A DNA stretch of 64,000 nucleotides from Pseudomonas extremorientalis. GTDB lineage: Bacteria; Pseudomonadota; Gammaproteobacteria; Pseudomonadales; Pseudomonadaceae. Every line of letters begins with the position of its first letter. The first letter of the stretch is position 1. The stretch covers positions 1 to 64,000 of the forward strand of contig NZ_MDGK01000028.1 of NCBI RefSeq assembly GCF_001870465.1, read 5' to 3'. The position numbers were made by a program, and so were the translations under genes. Below the pieces are notes generated by a model. The model worked only from the letters and a program-made list of their open reading frames with translations, did no database searches and was not told where the DNA came from. Below are positions 54,908 to 63,961 of the stretch, piece by piece.

Positions 54908-56224
54908 TCAACCTACCCGCTTCGCCGGGTTGTGGTAGAGGTCGGCGAACATATCGGCCATCGCTTCCTCGCTAGGCTCGTCTTGCATTTGCACGCTGAC
55001 TGCACGGCTGACCAACTGATGACGGCGCGGCAGATGCAGATCATCCGGAATCCGCGGCCCGTCGGTCAGGTAGGCGACCGGCAATTCATGACTGATGGCC
55101 AGGCTCAGCACCTCGCCCAGGCTCGCGGTTTCGTCGAGCTTGGTGAGGATGCAACCGGCCAGGCCGCAGCGCTTGTAACTATGATACGCAGCGGTAAGAA
55201 CCTGTTTCTGGCTGGTGGTTGCAAGCACCAGGTAATTTTTCGACTTGATGCCACGCCCGGCCAGGCTTTCCAACTGCATGCGCAAGGCCGGGTCGCTGGC
55301 TTGCAGGCCGGCGGTATCAATCAGCACCACGCGCTTGCGCAGCAGCGGGTCGAGGGCGTTGGCCAGGGACTGGCCCGGGTCGACATGGGTCACCGGCACA
55401 TTGAGAATGCGGCCCAGGGTCTTGAGCTGCTCCTGGGCACCAATACGGTAGCTGTCCATGCTCACCAGCGCGATATTCTGAGCGCCGTACTTGAGCACGT
55501 AACGGGCGGCCAGCTTGGCCAGGGTGGTGGTCTTGCCCATGCCGGCAGGGCCGACCATGGCGATCACACCGCCCTCTTCCAGAGGTTCGATTTCCGGGGT
55601 GGCAATCATCCGCGCCAGATGGGCCAGCAACATGCGCCAGGCCTGGCGAGGCTCTTCGATCTCGGTGGTCAGGGCCAGCAGGTCGCGGGACAATGGGCCG
55701 GACAGGCCGATGCGTTGCAGGCGGCGCCACAGGTTGGCCTGTTGCGGTTTGCTGCCTTGCAACTGGTTCCAGGCCAGCGAGCCCAACTGCACTTCGAGCA
55801 GTTCACGCAAACCGTTGAGTTCAAAGCGCATCGAATCGAACACGCGCTGGTCAACCGCCGCTGCCGGGGCTGGCGCAGCAGGACGCGGCGGCTCTTTGAA
55901 GGTCGGCTCAACCAATGGCTCGGCGGCGGTCAGCGGCAGGCCAGCGAACAACTGACGATTGGTGGTGGCATCGCTGTCGCCACGCATGCTCAGTTCAGCC
56001 TGGGCCGAGACGATGCGCGAAGCGGTCTTGCGCAGCTCGTCTTCGAGCTCCATGTTCGGCACGCGCGGCGCCAGGGCCGAAGGGGTGTAATCCAGGGCAG
56101 CCGTCAGCTCGACACCGCCGGCAATACGACGGTTGCCGATAATCGCGGCGTCGGCGCCCAGCTCATCACGAACCAGTTTCATGGCCTGACGCATATCGGC
56201 GGCGAAAAAACGCTTCACTTGCAT
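54908..56224 (-). CDS. flhF: Flagellar placement GTPase FlhF
   Basis: This 438-residue SRP-type GTPase has a basic N-terminus (MQVKRFFAADMRQAMKLVRD), a middle region, then NG GTPase domains: P-loop MVGPAGMGKTTTLAKLAARY (G1), VSMDSYRIGAQEQL, LIDTAAG-like VVLIDTAGLQ (G3) and LTKLDETASLG (G4). It sets the polar site of flagellar assembly. It follows flhA by 12 bases. Confidence 0.95.
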   Translation of the reverse strand: MQVKRFFAADMRQAMKLVRDELGADAAIIGNRRIAGGVELTAALDYTPSALAPRVPNMELEDELRKTASRIVSAQAELSMRGDSDATTNRQLFAGLPLTAAEPLVEPTFKEPPRPAAPAPAAAVDQRVFDSMRFELNGLRELLEVQLGSLAWNQLQGSKPQQANLWRRLQRIGLSGPLSRDLLALTTEIEEPRQAWRMLLAHLARMIATPEIEPLEEGGVIAMVGPAGMGKTTTLAKLAARYVLKYGAQNIALVSMDSYRIGAQEQLKTLGRILNVPVTHVDPGQSLANALDPLLRKRVVLIDTAGLQASDPALRMQLESLAGRGIKSKNYLVLATTSQKQVLTAAYHSYKRCGLAGCILTKLDETASLGEVLSLAISHELPVAYLTDGPRIPDDLHLPRRHQLVSRAVSVQMQDEPSEEAMADMFADLYHNPAKRVG

Positions 56225-56236
56225 AACCCACTACCC

Positions 56237-58363
56237 TCAGCCGTTGGGCCCTACTGTCGCGACGATAGTCACTTGCTTGTTGTCAGGAATTTCCTGATAA
56301 GCCAAAACGTGCAAATTCGGTACTGCCAGGCGCCCAAACCGCGACAACATCGCCCGGACCGGGCCTGCCACCAGCAGGATCACCGGTTGGCCTTGCATTT
56401 CCTGGCGTTGCGCGGCGTCGATCAACGAACGCTGCAGCTTCTCGGCCATGCTTGGCTCCAGCAGAACGCCCTCTTCCTGGCCTTGTCCTGCCTTCTGAAT
56501 ACTATTGAGCAATATTTGTTCCAACCTGGGTTCCAAGGTGATCACAGGCAGCTCGGAGTCAAGCCCTACAATGCTTTGCACGATTGCACGCGACAATCCG
56601 ACGCGCACCGCAGCCACCAGCGCGGCAGTATCTTGACTCTTGGCGGCATTGTTGGCGATAGCCTCGGCAATGCTGCGAATGTCGCGCACCGGCACCTGTT
56701 CGGCCAGCAACGCCTGCAATACCTTGAGCAACTGGGACAGCGACAGAATGCCCGGCACCAGCTCTTCGGCGAGTTTTGGCGAGGCTTTGCCGAGCAAACC
56801 CATCAATTGCTGGACTTCTTCGTGGCCGATCAGCTCGTGGGAGTGCTTGTACAGGATCTGGTTGAGGTGGGTGGCGACCACGGTGCTGGCGTCCACCACG
56901 GTGTAACCCAGGGACTGCGCCTGGCTGCGCTGACTGATTTCGATCCATACCGCGTCCAGGCCAAAAGCCGGATCTTTGGCGGTAATGCCGTTGAGGCTGC
57001 CGAACACCTGCCCCGGGTTGATTGCCAGCTCGCGGTCCGGGTAGATCTCGGCTTCCGCCAGGATCACGCCCATCAGGGTCAGGCGGTAGGCGCTGGGCGC
57101 CAGGTCAAGGTTGTCGCGGATATGCACGGTGGGCATCAGGAAGCCCAGGTCCTGGGACAGCTTCTTGCGCACGCCCTTGATCCGCGCGAGCAATTGACCA
57201 CCCTGGTTACGGTCCACCAGCGGAATGAGGCGGTAGCCGACTTCCAGGCCGATCATGTCGATCGGGGTCACGTCATCCCAGCCCAGCTCCTTGGTTTCCT
57301 GGGCGCGGGCCGGGGATGGCAGCAGTTCCTGCTGACGCGCAATCTCCTGCTGGGCCTGGACCTTGACCGCATTCTGCTTTTTCCAGAACAGGTAGGCCGC
57401 ACCGCCGGCCAGGGCCGCCATGGTCAGGAACGATACGTGGGGCATGCCCGGCACGATGCCCATGATCGCCATGATGCCCGCCGCCACGGCCAGGGCCTTG
57501 GGCGAGGCGAACATCTGCCGGCTGATCTGCTTGCCCATGTCTTCGGAGCCCGAAGCACGGGTCACCATGATCGCCGCTGCTGTGGATAACAACAGTGATG
57601 GCAATTGCGCCACTAAACCGTCACCGATGGTCAGCAAGGCGTAGACCTTGCCCGCATCGCCGAAGGTCATGCCGTGTTGGAAGATACCGACGGCCATGCC
57701 GCCGATGAGGTTGATGAACAGAATCAGCAGGCCGGCGATGGCGTCACCGCGCACGAATTTGCTGGCACCGTCCATGGAGCCGTAGAACTCGGCTTCCTGT
57801 GCCACTTCCAGGCGGCGTGTCTTGGCCTGGTTCTGGTCGATCAGGCCGGCGTTGAGGTCGGCGTCGATCGCCATTTGTTTGCCGGGCATGGCGTCGAGGG
57901 TAAACCGCGCGCTCACCTCGGAAATCCGCCCGGCGCCCTTGGTCACCACCACGAAGTTGATGATCATCAGGATCGCGAACACCACGATACCCACCACATA
58001 GTTACCGCCGATCACCACCTCGCCGAAGGCCTGGATCACCTTGCCGGCGGCGGCATGGCCGTCCTGGCCGTGGAGCATCACCACGCGGGTGGACGCCACG
58101 TTGAGCGCCAGGCGCAGCAAGGTCGCCACCAGCAGGATGGTCGGGAACACCGCGAAATCCAGCGGCCGCAAGGCATACACGCAGACCAGCAGCACCACGA
58201 CGGACAGGGCAATGTTGAAGGTAAAGAACACGTCGAGCAGGAACGGCGGCATCGGCAACATCATCATTGCCAGCATCACCAGCAACAACAACGGCACACC
58301 CAGATTACCCCGCGAGAGGTCAGTCAGGGTGCTGCGCGCCGTGCCGAGCATTTGAGAGCGATC
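56237..58363 (-). CDS. flhA: Flagellar type III export gate protein FlhA
   Basis: The 708-residue export-gate protein has about eight membrane segments in residues 20-320 (for example PLLLLVMLAMMMLPMPPFLL, ILLVATLLRLALNVASTRVV; FHIPEP-type loop region after about 150) and a large cytoplasmic C-terminal domain. GTG 58363 gives the usual N-terminus MDRSQ and has GAGGAA upstream; the frame extends ten codons further only with a TTG. A sigma-54-type promoter lies about 65 bases upstream. Confidence 0.95.
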   Translation of the reverse strand, partial: DRSQMLGTARSTLTDLSRGNLGVPLLLLVMLAMMMLPMPPFLLDVFFTFNIALSVVVLLVCVYALRPLDFAVFPTILLVATLLRLALNVASTRVVMLHGQDGHAAAGKVIQAFGEVVIGGNYVVGIVVFAILMIINFVVVTKGAGRISEVSARFTLDAMPGKQMAIDADLNAGLIDQNQAKTRRLEVAQEAEFYGSMDGASKFVRGDAIAGLLILFINLIGGMAVGIFQHGMTFGDAGKVYALLTIGDGLVAQLPSLLLSTAAAIMVTRASGSEDMGKQISRQMFASPKALAVAAGIMAIMGIVPGMPHVSFLTMAALAGGAAYLFWKKQNAVKVQAQQEIARQQELLPSPARAQETKELGWDDVTPIDMIGLEVGYRLIPLVDRNQGGQLLARIKGVRKKLSQDLGFLMPTVHIRDNLDLAPSAYRLTLMGVILAEAEIYPDRELAINPGQVFGSLNGITAKDPAFGLDAVWIEISQRSQAQSLGYTVVDASTVVATHLNQILYKHSHELIGHEEVQQLMGLLGKASPKLAEELVPGILSLSQLLKVLQALLAEQVPVRDIRSIAEAIANNAAKSQDTAALVAAVRVGLSRAIVQSIVGLDSELPVITLEPRLEQILLNSIQKAGQGQEEGVLLEPSMAEKLQRSLIDAAQRQEMQGQPVILLVAGPVRAMLSRFGRLAVPNLHVLAYQEIPDNKQVTIVATVGPNG

Positions 58364-58426
58364 CACCAGTATTCCTCGTGTCCTTTGAAGCAAAGTTTTG
58401 ACGCGGCTGGGCGTCCTGGAGGCGGT

Positions 58427-58445
58427 ATTGCAAGAAGCCTTCCAA
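58427..58445 (-). promoter_or_regulatory. Sigma-54 (RpoN) promoter of flhA
   Basis: On the minus strand TTGGAAGGCTTCTTGCAAT gives the invariant GG (58443-58442) and GC (58431-58430) exactly ten bases apart, with TTGCA at -12. It matches TGGCAC-N5-TTGCA at all but two positions. In P. aeruginosa the flhA operon depends on FleQ and RpoN, which fits. Confidence 0.75.
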
Positions 58446-58507
58446 CTTTTGCTTTAGAGGGCAGATCGCTCTCGGGCAACTCCTTGAAACGATCAGTGAG
58501 GACGAAA

Positions 58508-58711
58508 CTACAAGGGCTTGACGTTATCGGCCTGCGGACCTTTTGGACCTTGAGTGATGCCGTATTCGACTTTTTGATTCTCTGTCAGGCTTTTGAAACC
58601 CTCTGTCTGGATAGCCGAAAAATGGACAAAAACATCCGAGCTATTGTCGTCCGGCTTGATAAACCCAAACCCCTTCTCCGCGTTAAACCACTTCACCGTA
58701 CCTGTTGCCAT
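58508..58711 (-). CDS. Cold-shock domain protein
   Basis: This 67-residue CspA-family single-strand nucleic-acid-binding protein has RNP1 (KGFGFI) and RNP2 (VFVHF), both intact: [19 protein letters not shown], then [23 protein letters not shown] precedes the ATG. It stands in the flhA-flhB gap of the flagellar cluster, after a second, divergent small protein of similar fold. Which csp paralogue it is cannot be decided. Confidence 0.95.
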   Translation of the reverse strand: MATGTVKWFNAEKGFGFIKPDDNSSDVFVHFSAIQTEGFKSLTENQKVEYGITQGPKGPQADNVKPL

Positions 58712-58729
58712 TGCCGTTCTCCTGACATC

Positions 58730-58942
58730 TCACTCAAGGACTTGCTGGATGACCCTGACATCGGACGCAAAAACGCCGTCAGGTCGATGGATCTTCTGAA
58801 AGACCACCTGCACCCCCACCGCAAGCCGGACGTCCCGCGAACCAATGAGATCCACCGGAACGGCCTCGCCATCCACGACAATCAAACCCTTTCCAGTTTT
58901 CCGGTTATAGGATTTGACGATGCCTCTGATAACCCGATTCAA
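58730..58942 (-). CDS. Small cold-shock-like (OB-fold) protein
   Basis: This 70-residue protein reads NRVIRGIVKSYNRKTGKGLI, then VVDGEAVPVDLIGSRDV and ends VFASDVRVIQQVLE. The beginning matches the CSD pattern GxVKxxNxxKGxGxI, but RNP2 (VFVHF) is replaced by VPVDLI, and the aromatic residues are mostly lost. TTG 58942 is the best start (GGGAGA six bases upstream); no ATG is available before the domain. It lies 18 bases upstream of the csp gene, so both may be co-transcribed. Function unknown. Confidence 0.7.
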   Translation of the reverse strand: MNRVIRGIVKSYNRKTGKGLIVVDGEAVPVDLIGSRDVRLAVGVQVVFQKIHRPDGVFASDVRVIQQVLE

Positions 58943-59081
58943 AACCACTCTCCCTGCATCTCGTTTACAGCCTGCGCGCAGTGCATAGGGCAATAGAACC
59001 GCGAGCAGCGCGCTTTGGCTACTGTGAAGTCTGACAGGTAGACGACAGTTATCGATGAGTGGTAGGCAGAGCGGGAGTACG

Positions 59082-60218
59082 TCAGGAATCGCGGCGCAAA
59101 TCCGGCGGAATCGGCAAATCCTTGAGCGGATCCGGGCGCTTGCCTTTGCCGGCGCGGTATTGGCGAATCTGATAGACATACGCCAGCACCTGAGCCACCG
59201 CCAGGTACAACCCGGCGGGAATCTCCTGGTCGAGGTCGGTGGAGTAGAAAATCGACCGCGCCAGCTCCGGCGACTCCAGCAACAGGATGTCGTTGGCCAC
59301 CGCAATCTCGCGGATCTTCAAGGCGGTAAAGTCGCTGCCCTTGGCCAGCAGCATCGGCGCGCCGCCCTTCTCCGGGTCGTATTTGAGGGCGACGGCATAG
59401 TGGGTCGGGTTGGTGATGACCACATCGGCGTCGGGCACCGAGGCCATCATCTTGCGCTGGGACATCTCGCGCTGCAGTTGGCGGATGCGTTGCTTGACCT
59501 CGGGGCGCCCTTCCTGGTCCTTGTGCTCGTCGCGCACTTCCTGTTTGGTCATCAACAGTTTCTTGTGGCTTTCCCACAACTGGATCGGCGCATCCACCGC
59601 CGCGATGATGATCAGCCCGGCCGCCATCCACAGCGCACTCCAGCCCACCACCTGCACGCTGTGGATGATCGCCGATTCCAGCGGTTCATGGGCAATGAGC
59701 AGCAGGTCATCAATGTCGGACGACAGCACCATCAGCGCCACGAACAGGATCAGGATGAACTTGGCCAGTGCCTTGAGTAGCTCCACCAGGGCCTTGGTGG
59801 AGAACATGCGCTTGAGCCCGGCGCCAGGGTTCATGCGGCTGAACTTGGGCGCCATGCTGCCGGCAGCGAACAGCCAGCCGCCCAAGGCGACCGGGCCGAT
59901 CAGTGCGGCGAGCAGCAAGGTGATCAGAATCGGCTGCACCGCCAGGATCGCGATCTTGCCCGAATGCAACAGGTACCGGCCCATGGCGTCGGGGTTGAGC
60001 AGCACCTCGCGAGGCAAGGCGAAGTTGTGTTTCATCAACTCCATCAAGTCCAGCGCCAGGCCGCCGCCGTAGATGAGCAACGCGCCGGCACCGGCCATCA
60101 TGGTGGCGACGGTATTGAGCTCTTTTGAGCGGGCAATCTCACCCTTTTCCCGGGAGTCCTTTTTACGTTTCTCCGTGGGGTCTTCTGTTTTGTCCTGACC
60201 ACTCTCGCTCTCAGCCAT
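59082..60218 (-). CDS. flhB: Flagellar export switch protein FlhB
   Basis: The 378-residue export protein has a charged N-terminus (ESGQDKTEDPTEKRKKDSRE), four membrane segments and a cytoplasmic domain with the self-cleavage site NPTH (about residues 268-271, ITNPTHYAVAL). Cleavage there switches export from rod/hook to filament subunits. fliR is 3 bases upstream. Confidence 0.96.
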   Translation of the reverse strand: MAESESGQDKTEDPTEKRKKDSREKGEIARSKELNTVATMMAGAGALLIYGGGLALDLMELMKHNFALPREVLLNPDAMGRYLLHSGKIAILAVQPILITLLLAALIGPVALGGWLFAAGSMAPKFSRMNPGAGLKRMFSTKALVELLKALAKFILILFVALMVLSSDIDDLLLIAHEPLESAIIHSVQVVGWSALWMAAGLIIIAAVDAPIQLWESHKKLLMTKQEVRDEHKDQEGRPEVKQRIRQLQREMSQRKMMASVPDADVVITNPTHYAVALKYDPEKGGAPMLLAKGSDFTALKIREIAVANDILLLESPELARSIFYSTDLDQEIPAGLYLAVAQVLAYVYQIRQYRAGKGKRPDPLKDLPIPPDLRRDS

Positions 60219-60221
60219 GGC

Positions 60222-61007
60222 TCAGCGCGCCCGTGCCAGATCACGTAAGAACTGCAAGGCGTCGGTCGCCAGCGGTTGATACTGATTGAGAATGTCGGCC
60301 AGGCCGATCCAGAAAATCCCCATGCCCAATACCAGGGTCAACGGGAAACCAATCGAGAAGATGTTCAATTGCGGCGCCGCACGGGTCATCACCCCAAAGG
60401 CGATGTTGACCACCAGCAACGCGGTGATTGCCGGCAACACCAGCAACAGCGAAGCCCCCAATACCCAGCCGAGCCGCCCGACCACCTCCCAGAAGTGATT
60501 GACCACCAGCCCAGACCCCACCGGCAAGGTGATAAAGCTTTCGGTCATCACCTCAAAGGCCACCAGGTGGCCGTTCATGGCCAGGAACAGCAAGGTCACC
60601 AGCATGGTCAGGAATTGCCCGATCACCGCCGCCGACACACCGTTGGTAGGGTCGACCATAGAGGCGAAGCCCATGCCCATCTGGATCGAGATGATTTGCC
60701 CGGCGATCACAAAGGCCTGGAAGAACAGCGTCAGGGAAAAGCCCATCAGCGCGCCGATCAGGATCTGCTCGGCAATCAGCAGCAACGCACTGAGGTCGAT
60801 GGCATTGACCGGCGGCATCGGCGGCAGCCCGGGCACGATCACCACGGTAATCGCCACCGCAAAGTACAGGCGCACGCGCCGTGGGACCAGTGTGGTGCCG
60901 AACACCGGCATGGCCATGAGCATGGCCGTGACCCGGAACAGCGGCAGGATGAAAGACGCCACCCAGGTGCTGATCTGGGTGTCGGTCAACGCCAGCAAGG
61001 ACTGCAT
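60222..61007 (-). CDS. fliR: Flagellar export gate protein FliR
   Basis: A 261-residue integral membrane protein of the export gate with several hydrophobic segments (PLFRVTAMLMAMPVFGTTLV; FQAFVIAGQIISIQMGMGFA; MVTLLFLAMNGHLVAF). QMGMGFASMVDP is a family feature. It lies between fliQ (4-base gap) and flhB. Confidence 0.95.
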   Translation of the reverse strand: MQSLLALTDTQISTWVASFILPLFRVTAMLMAMPVFGTTLVPRRVRLYFAVAITVVIVPGLPPMPPVNAIDLSALLLIAEQILIGALMGFSLTLFFQAFVIAGQIISIQMGMGFASMVDPTNGVSAAVIGQFLTMLVTLLFLAMNGHLVAFEVMTESFITLPVGSGLVVNHFWEVVGRLGWVLGASLLLVLPAITALLVVNIAFGVMTRAAPQLNIFSIGFPLTLVLGMGIFWIGLADILNQYQPLATDALQFLRDLARAR

Positions 61008-61011
61008 CGGG

Positions 61012-61281
61012 TCAGCCGATCAACTGCGGAATACTGCCGTACAACTGCAGGATATATTCCATGAAGGTCTGCACCAGCCACGGGCCGGCCACGATCAGGG
61101 TGACCAGCATCACCAGCAGGCGCGGCAGGAAGCTCAAGGTCTGTTCGTTGATCTGGGTCGCCGCCTGGAACATCGCCACCAGCAGGCCGACCAACAGGCT
61201 CGGCACCACCAGCACGGCGACCATCACGGTGGTCAGCCACAATGCTTCACGGAACAGGTCGACGGCGACTTCTGGCGTCAT
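61012..61281 (-). CDS. fliQ: Flagellar export gate protein FliQ
   Basis: An 89-residue protein of two membrane hairpins (EALWLTTVMVAVLVVPSLLV and LLVMLVTLIVAGPWLVQTFM) separated by GLLVAMFQAATQINEQTLSF, the family signature. It lies 4 bases after fliP. Confidence 0.95.
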   Translation of the reverse strand: MTPEVAVDLFREALWLTTVMVAVLVVPSLLVGLLVAMFQAATQINEQTLSFLPRLLVMLVTLIVAGPWLVQTFMEYILQLYGSIPQLIG

Positions 61282-61285
61282 TGCG

Positions 61286-62029
61286 CTATACCCCGCCGAA
61301 ACTGCCGGCCAGGGTGCCGATAATCAGCGCCCAGCCGTCCACCAGCACAAACAGCATGATCTTGAACGGCAGCGAGATGATCAGTGGGGACAGCATCATC
61401 ATACCCATGGCCATCAGTACGCTCGCCACCACCAGGTCGATGATCAGGAACGGGATAAAGATCATGAAGCCGATCTGGAACGCGGTCTTCAACTCCGACG
61501 TGACGAACGCCGGCACCAGGATGGTCAGCGGCGCCTGGTCCGGGGTGGCGATGTCGGTGCGCTTGGACAGGCGCATGAACAACTCAAGGTCGCTGGAGCG
61601 GGTCTGCGACAGCATGAAATCCTTGATCGGACCCTGGGCCTTGTCGATCGCATCCTGGGCGGTCATTTTCTCCGCCAGGTAGGGTTGCAAGGCTTGCTGG
61701 TTTACCTTGTCGAACACCGGCGCCATGATGAACAGCGTCAGGAACAGGGCCATGCCGGTGAGGATCTGGTTCGACGGCGTCTGCTGCAGGCCCAGTGCCT
61801 GGCGCAGGATCGAGAACACGATGATGATCCGCGTGAAGCTGGTCATCAGCATGACAAACGCCGGGATAAAGCTCAGCGCGGTCATGATCAGCAGGATCTG
61901 CAGGCTGACCGAATACTCCTGCGCGCCCGCCGCGTTGGTCCCCAGCGTAATGGCCGGGATCGACAACGGATCGGCGCCGAACGCCAATGGCGCGGCCAGC
62001 AACAGCATGAGCGTCAATAAAACGCGCAT
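61286..62029 (-). CDS. fliP: Flagellar export gate protein FliP
   Basis: A 247-residue membrane protein with a cleaved signal peptide ([20 protein letters not shown]) and four membrane segments. Family signatures: [33 protein letters not shown], and the late [19 protein letters not shown]. Its ATG overlaps the fliO stop (TAATG). Confidence 0.96.
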   Translation of the reverse strand: MRVLLTLMLLLAAPLAFGADPLSIPAITLGTNAAGAQEYSVSLQILLIMTALSFIPAFVMLMTSFTRIIIVFSILRQALGLQQTPSNQILTGMALFLTLFIMAPVFDKVNQQALQPYLAEKMTAQDAIDKAQGPIKDFMLSQTRSSDLELFMRLSKRTDIATPDQAPLTILVPAFVTSELKTAFQIGFMIFIPFLIIDLVVASVLMAMGMMMLSPLIISLPFKIMLFVLVDGWALIIGTLAGSFGGV

Positions 62030-62472
62030 TACTTCTTATCCTTCTGATCCTTGCCCAGCAACTCCATCAGGCGCTGGGCGAATTCTGGCGTGGCGGACTG
62101 GCCCTGATCCACGCTCACCGGGGTCTTGAGCACGTGCAACGGGGTGATGCGGCCGGGGGTGATACCCAGCAGGATCTGTTCCTCGCCCACCTGCACCAGC
62201 ACCAGCCGATCACGCGGGCCGAGGGCGCGCGAACCGATCATCTCGATCACCTGGCCGTTGCCCGGCCCTACGCGCTGCACGCGGCGCATCAGCCAGGCCA
62301 GCACGAAAATCAGCCCGACCACCAGCAACAGGCCCAGCACCAGCTGGGTCAATTGTCCGCCGATACCGCTGCTCACCACCGGTGCGGCCGCCGCCGTCGC
62401 TTGCGCGGCCGGCTCAGCCGCGAGGGCGCTCAATGGCAGCGCCAGAAACAGTCCCGCCATCGAATACTTCAT
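62029..62472 (-). CDS. fliO: Flagellar assembly protein FliO
   Basis: A 147-residue protein with an N-terminal signal ([18 protein letters not shown]), one further membrane segment ([20 protein letters not shown]) and a small cytoplasmic domain ([20 protein letters not shown]). It helps FliP assemble. Coupled to fliP and 1 base after fliN. Confidence 0.93.
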   Translation of the reverse strand: MKYSMAGLFLALPLSALAAEPAAQATAAAAPVVSSGIGGQLTQLVLGLLLVVGLIFVLAWLMRRVQRVGPGNGQVIEMIGSRALGPRDRLVLVQVGEEQILLGITPGRITPLHVLKTPVSVDQGQSATPEFAQRLMELLGKDQKDKK

Positions 62473-62473
62473 A

Positions 62474-62962
62474 TCAGCGCAACTTCTTGATGCGTTCGCT
62501 CGGGCTGATCACGTCGGTCAGGCGGATGCCGAACTTTTCGTTGACCACCACCACTTCGCCGTGGGCGATCAGGGTGCCGTTAACCAGCACGTCCAGCGGC
62601 TCGCCGGCCAGGCGGTCAAGCTCGATCACCGAACCCTGGTTGAGTTGCAGCAAGTTGCGGATGTTGATTTCGGTGCTGCCGACTTCCATGGAAATCGACA
62701 CCGGAATGTCGAGGATCACATCCAGGTTCGGGCCATCGAGGGACACCGGCTCGTTGTTTTTCGGCACGCTGCCGAATTCTTCCATGGGCAGGCGGTTGCC
62801 GGCCGGAGCGGTGGCGGCGTCAGCGGCCAGCAGCGCGTCGATATCGTCCTGGCCAACATCGCCGGTTTCTTCCAGGGCAGCCGCCCATTCGTCAGCCAGG
62901 GCCTGGTCTTCGGCGGAAGTGTTTTCGTGTTCGGTAGCCATTACATGTCCTCGGCGGAGCAA
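62474..62962 (-). CDS. fliN: Flagellar motor switch protein FliN
   Basis: A 162-residue C-ring protein. The acidic N-terminal half (about 1-80) is variable; the C-terminal SpoA domain is clear: LDVILDIPVSISMEVGSTEI, LLQLNQGSVIELDRLAGEPL, DVLVNGTLIAHGEVVVVNEK. It follows fliM by 21 bases. Confidence 0.96.
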   Translation of the reverse strand: MLRRGHVMATEHENTSAEDQALADEWAAALEETGDVGQDDIDALLAADAATAPAGNRLPMEEFGSVPKNNEPVSLDGPNLDVILDIPVSISMEVGSTEINIRNLLQLNQGSVIELDRLAGEPLDVLVNGTLIAHGEVVVVNEKFGIRLTDVISPSERIKKLR

Positions 62963-62983
62963 ACATTCATAAATAGGGGTGCA

Positions 62984-63952
62984 TCAACGACGGGTGATCG
63001 GCTCGACCACCTGCAGCGCCAGGTTGCCCTTGTGGGAACCGAGCTTGACCTTGAATGACGGCACGCCGTTGGCGCGCATGATCATTTCTTCCGGCAGTTC
63101 GACGGGGATGATATCCCCCGGCTGCATGTGCAAAATATCGCGCAGGCGCAGTTGCCGACGGGCCACGGTGGCGCTCAACGGTACGTCGACGTCCAGCAGG
63201 TCCTCGCGCAAGGCCTTGACCCAACGTTCGTCCTGGTCGTCCAGGTCGGACTGGAAACCGGCGTCGAGCATTTCGCGCACCGGTTCGATCATCGAGTACG
63301 GCATGGTCACGTGCAGGTCGCCGCCACCACCATCGAGTTCGATGTGGAAGGTCGACACCACAATGGCTTCGCTGGGGCCGACGATGTTGGCCATGGCCGG
63401 GTTCACTTCGGAGTTGATGTACTCGAAGTTGACTTCCATGATCGCCTGCCAGGCTTCCTTCAAATCGATGAAGGCCTGCTCCAGCACCATGCGCACCACC
63501 CGCAACTCGGTGGGGGTGAACTCACGGCCTTCGATCTTGGCATGGCGGCCGTCGCCGCCGAAGAAGTTGTCCACCAGCTTGAACACCAGCTTGGCGTCGA
63601 GGATGAACAGCGCGGTGCCGCGCAGTGGCTTGATCTTGACCAGGTTGAGGCTGGTGGGCACGTACAGCGAGTGCACGTACTCGCCGAACTTCATCACCTG
63701 CACGCCGCCCACCGCCACGTCCGCCGAACGACGCAGCATGTTGAACATGCTGATGCGGGTATAGCGGGCAAAACGTTCGTTGATCATCTCCAGGGTCGGC
63801 ATGCGTCCACGGACGATGCGATCCTGGCTGGTGAGGTCATAACTTTTGACGCTGCCGGGCTCGGCAGCCATTTCGGTCTGTACCAGACCATCGTCGACGC
63901 CATGCAGCAGCGCGTCGATTTCATCCTGGGACAGCAGGTCTTGCACGGCCAT
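62984..63952 (-). CDS. fliM: Flagellar motor switch protein FliM
   Basis: The 322-residue C-ring protein binds CheY-phosphate through its N-terminal peptide (LLSQDEIDALLHGVD). A CheC-like middle domain and a C-terminal SpoA domain follow (VPLSATVARRQLRLRDILHM, IPVELPEEMIMRANGVPSFK). ATG 63952 lies 9 bases after the fliL stop. Confidence 0.96.
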   Translation of the reverse strand: MAVQDLLSQDEIDALLHGVDDGLVQTEMAAEPGSVKSYDLTSQDRIVRGRMPTLEMINERFARYTRISMFNMLRRSADVAVGGVQVMKFGEYVHSLYVPTSLNLVKIKPLRGTALFILDAKLVFKLVDNFFGGDGRHAKIEGREFTPTELRVVRMVLEQAFIDLKEAWQAIMEVNFEYINSEVNPAMANIVGPSEAIVVSTFHIELDGGGGDLHVTMPYSMIEPVREMLDAGFQSDLDDQDERWVKALREDLLDVDVPLSATVARRQLRLRDILHMQPGDIIPVELPEEMIMRANGVPSFKVKLGSHKGNLALQVVEPITRR

Positions 63953-63961
63953 GTCGTGATC

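Noticed and set aside
54893..57589. 898-codon plus-strand open frame
   Set aside because: Antisense to flhF and flhA, which are certain; His/Gln/Arg-rich shadow text.
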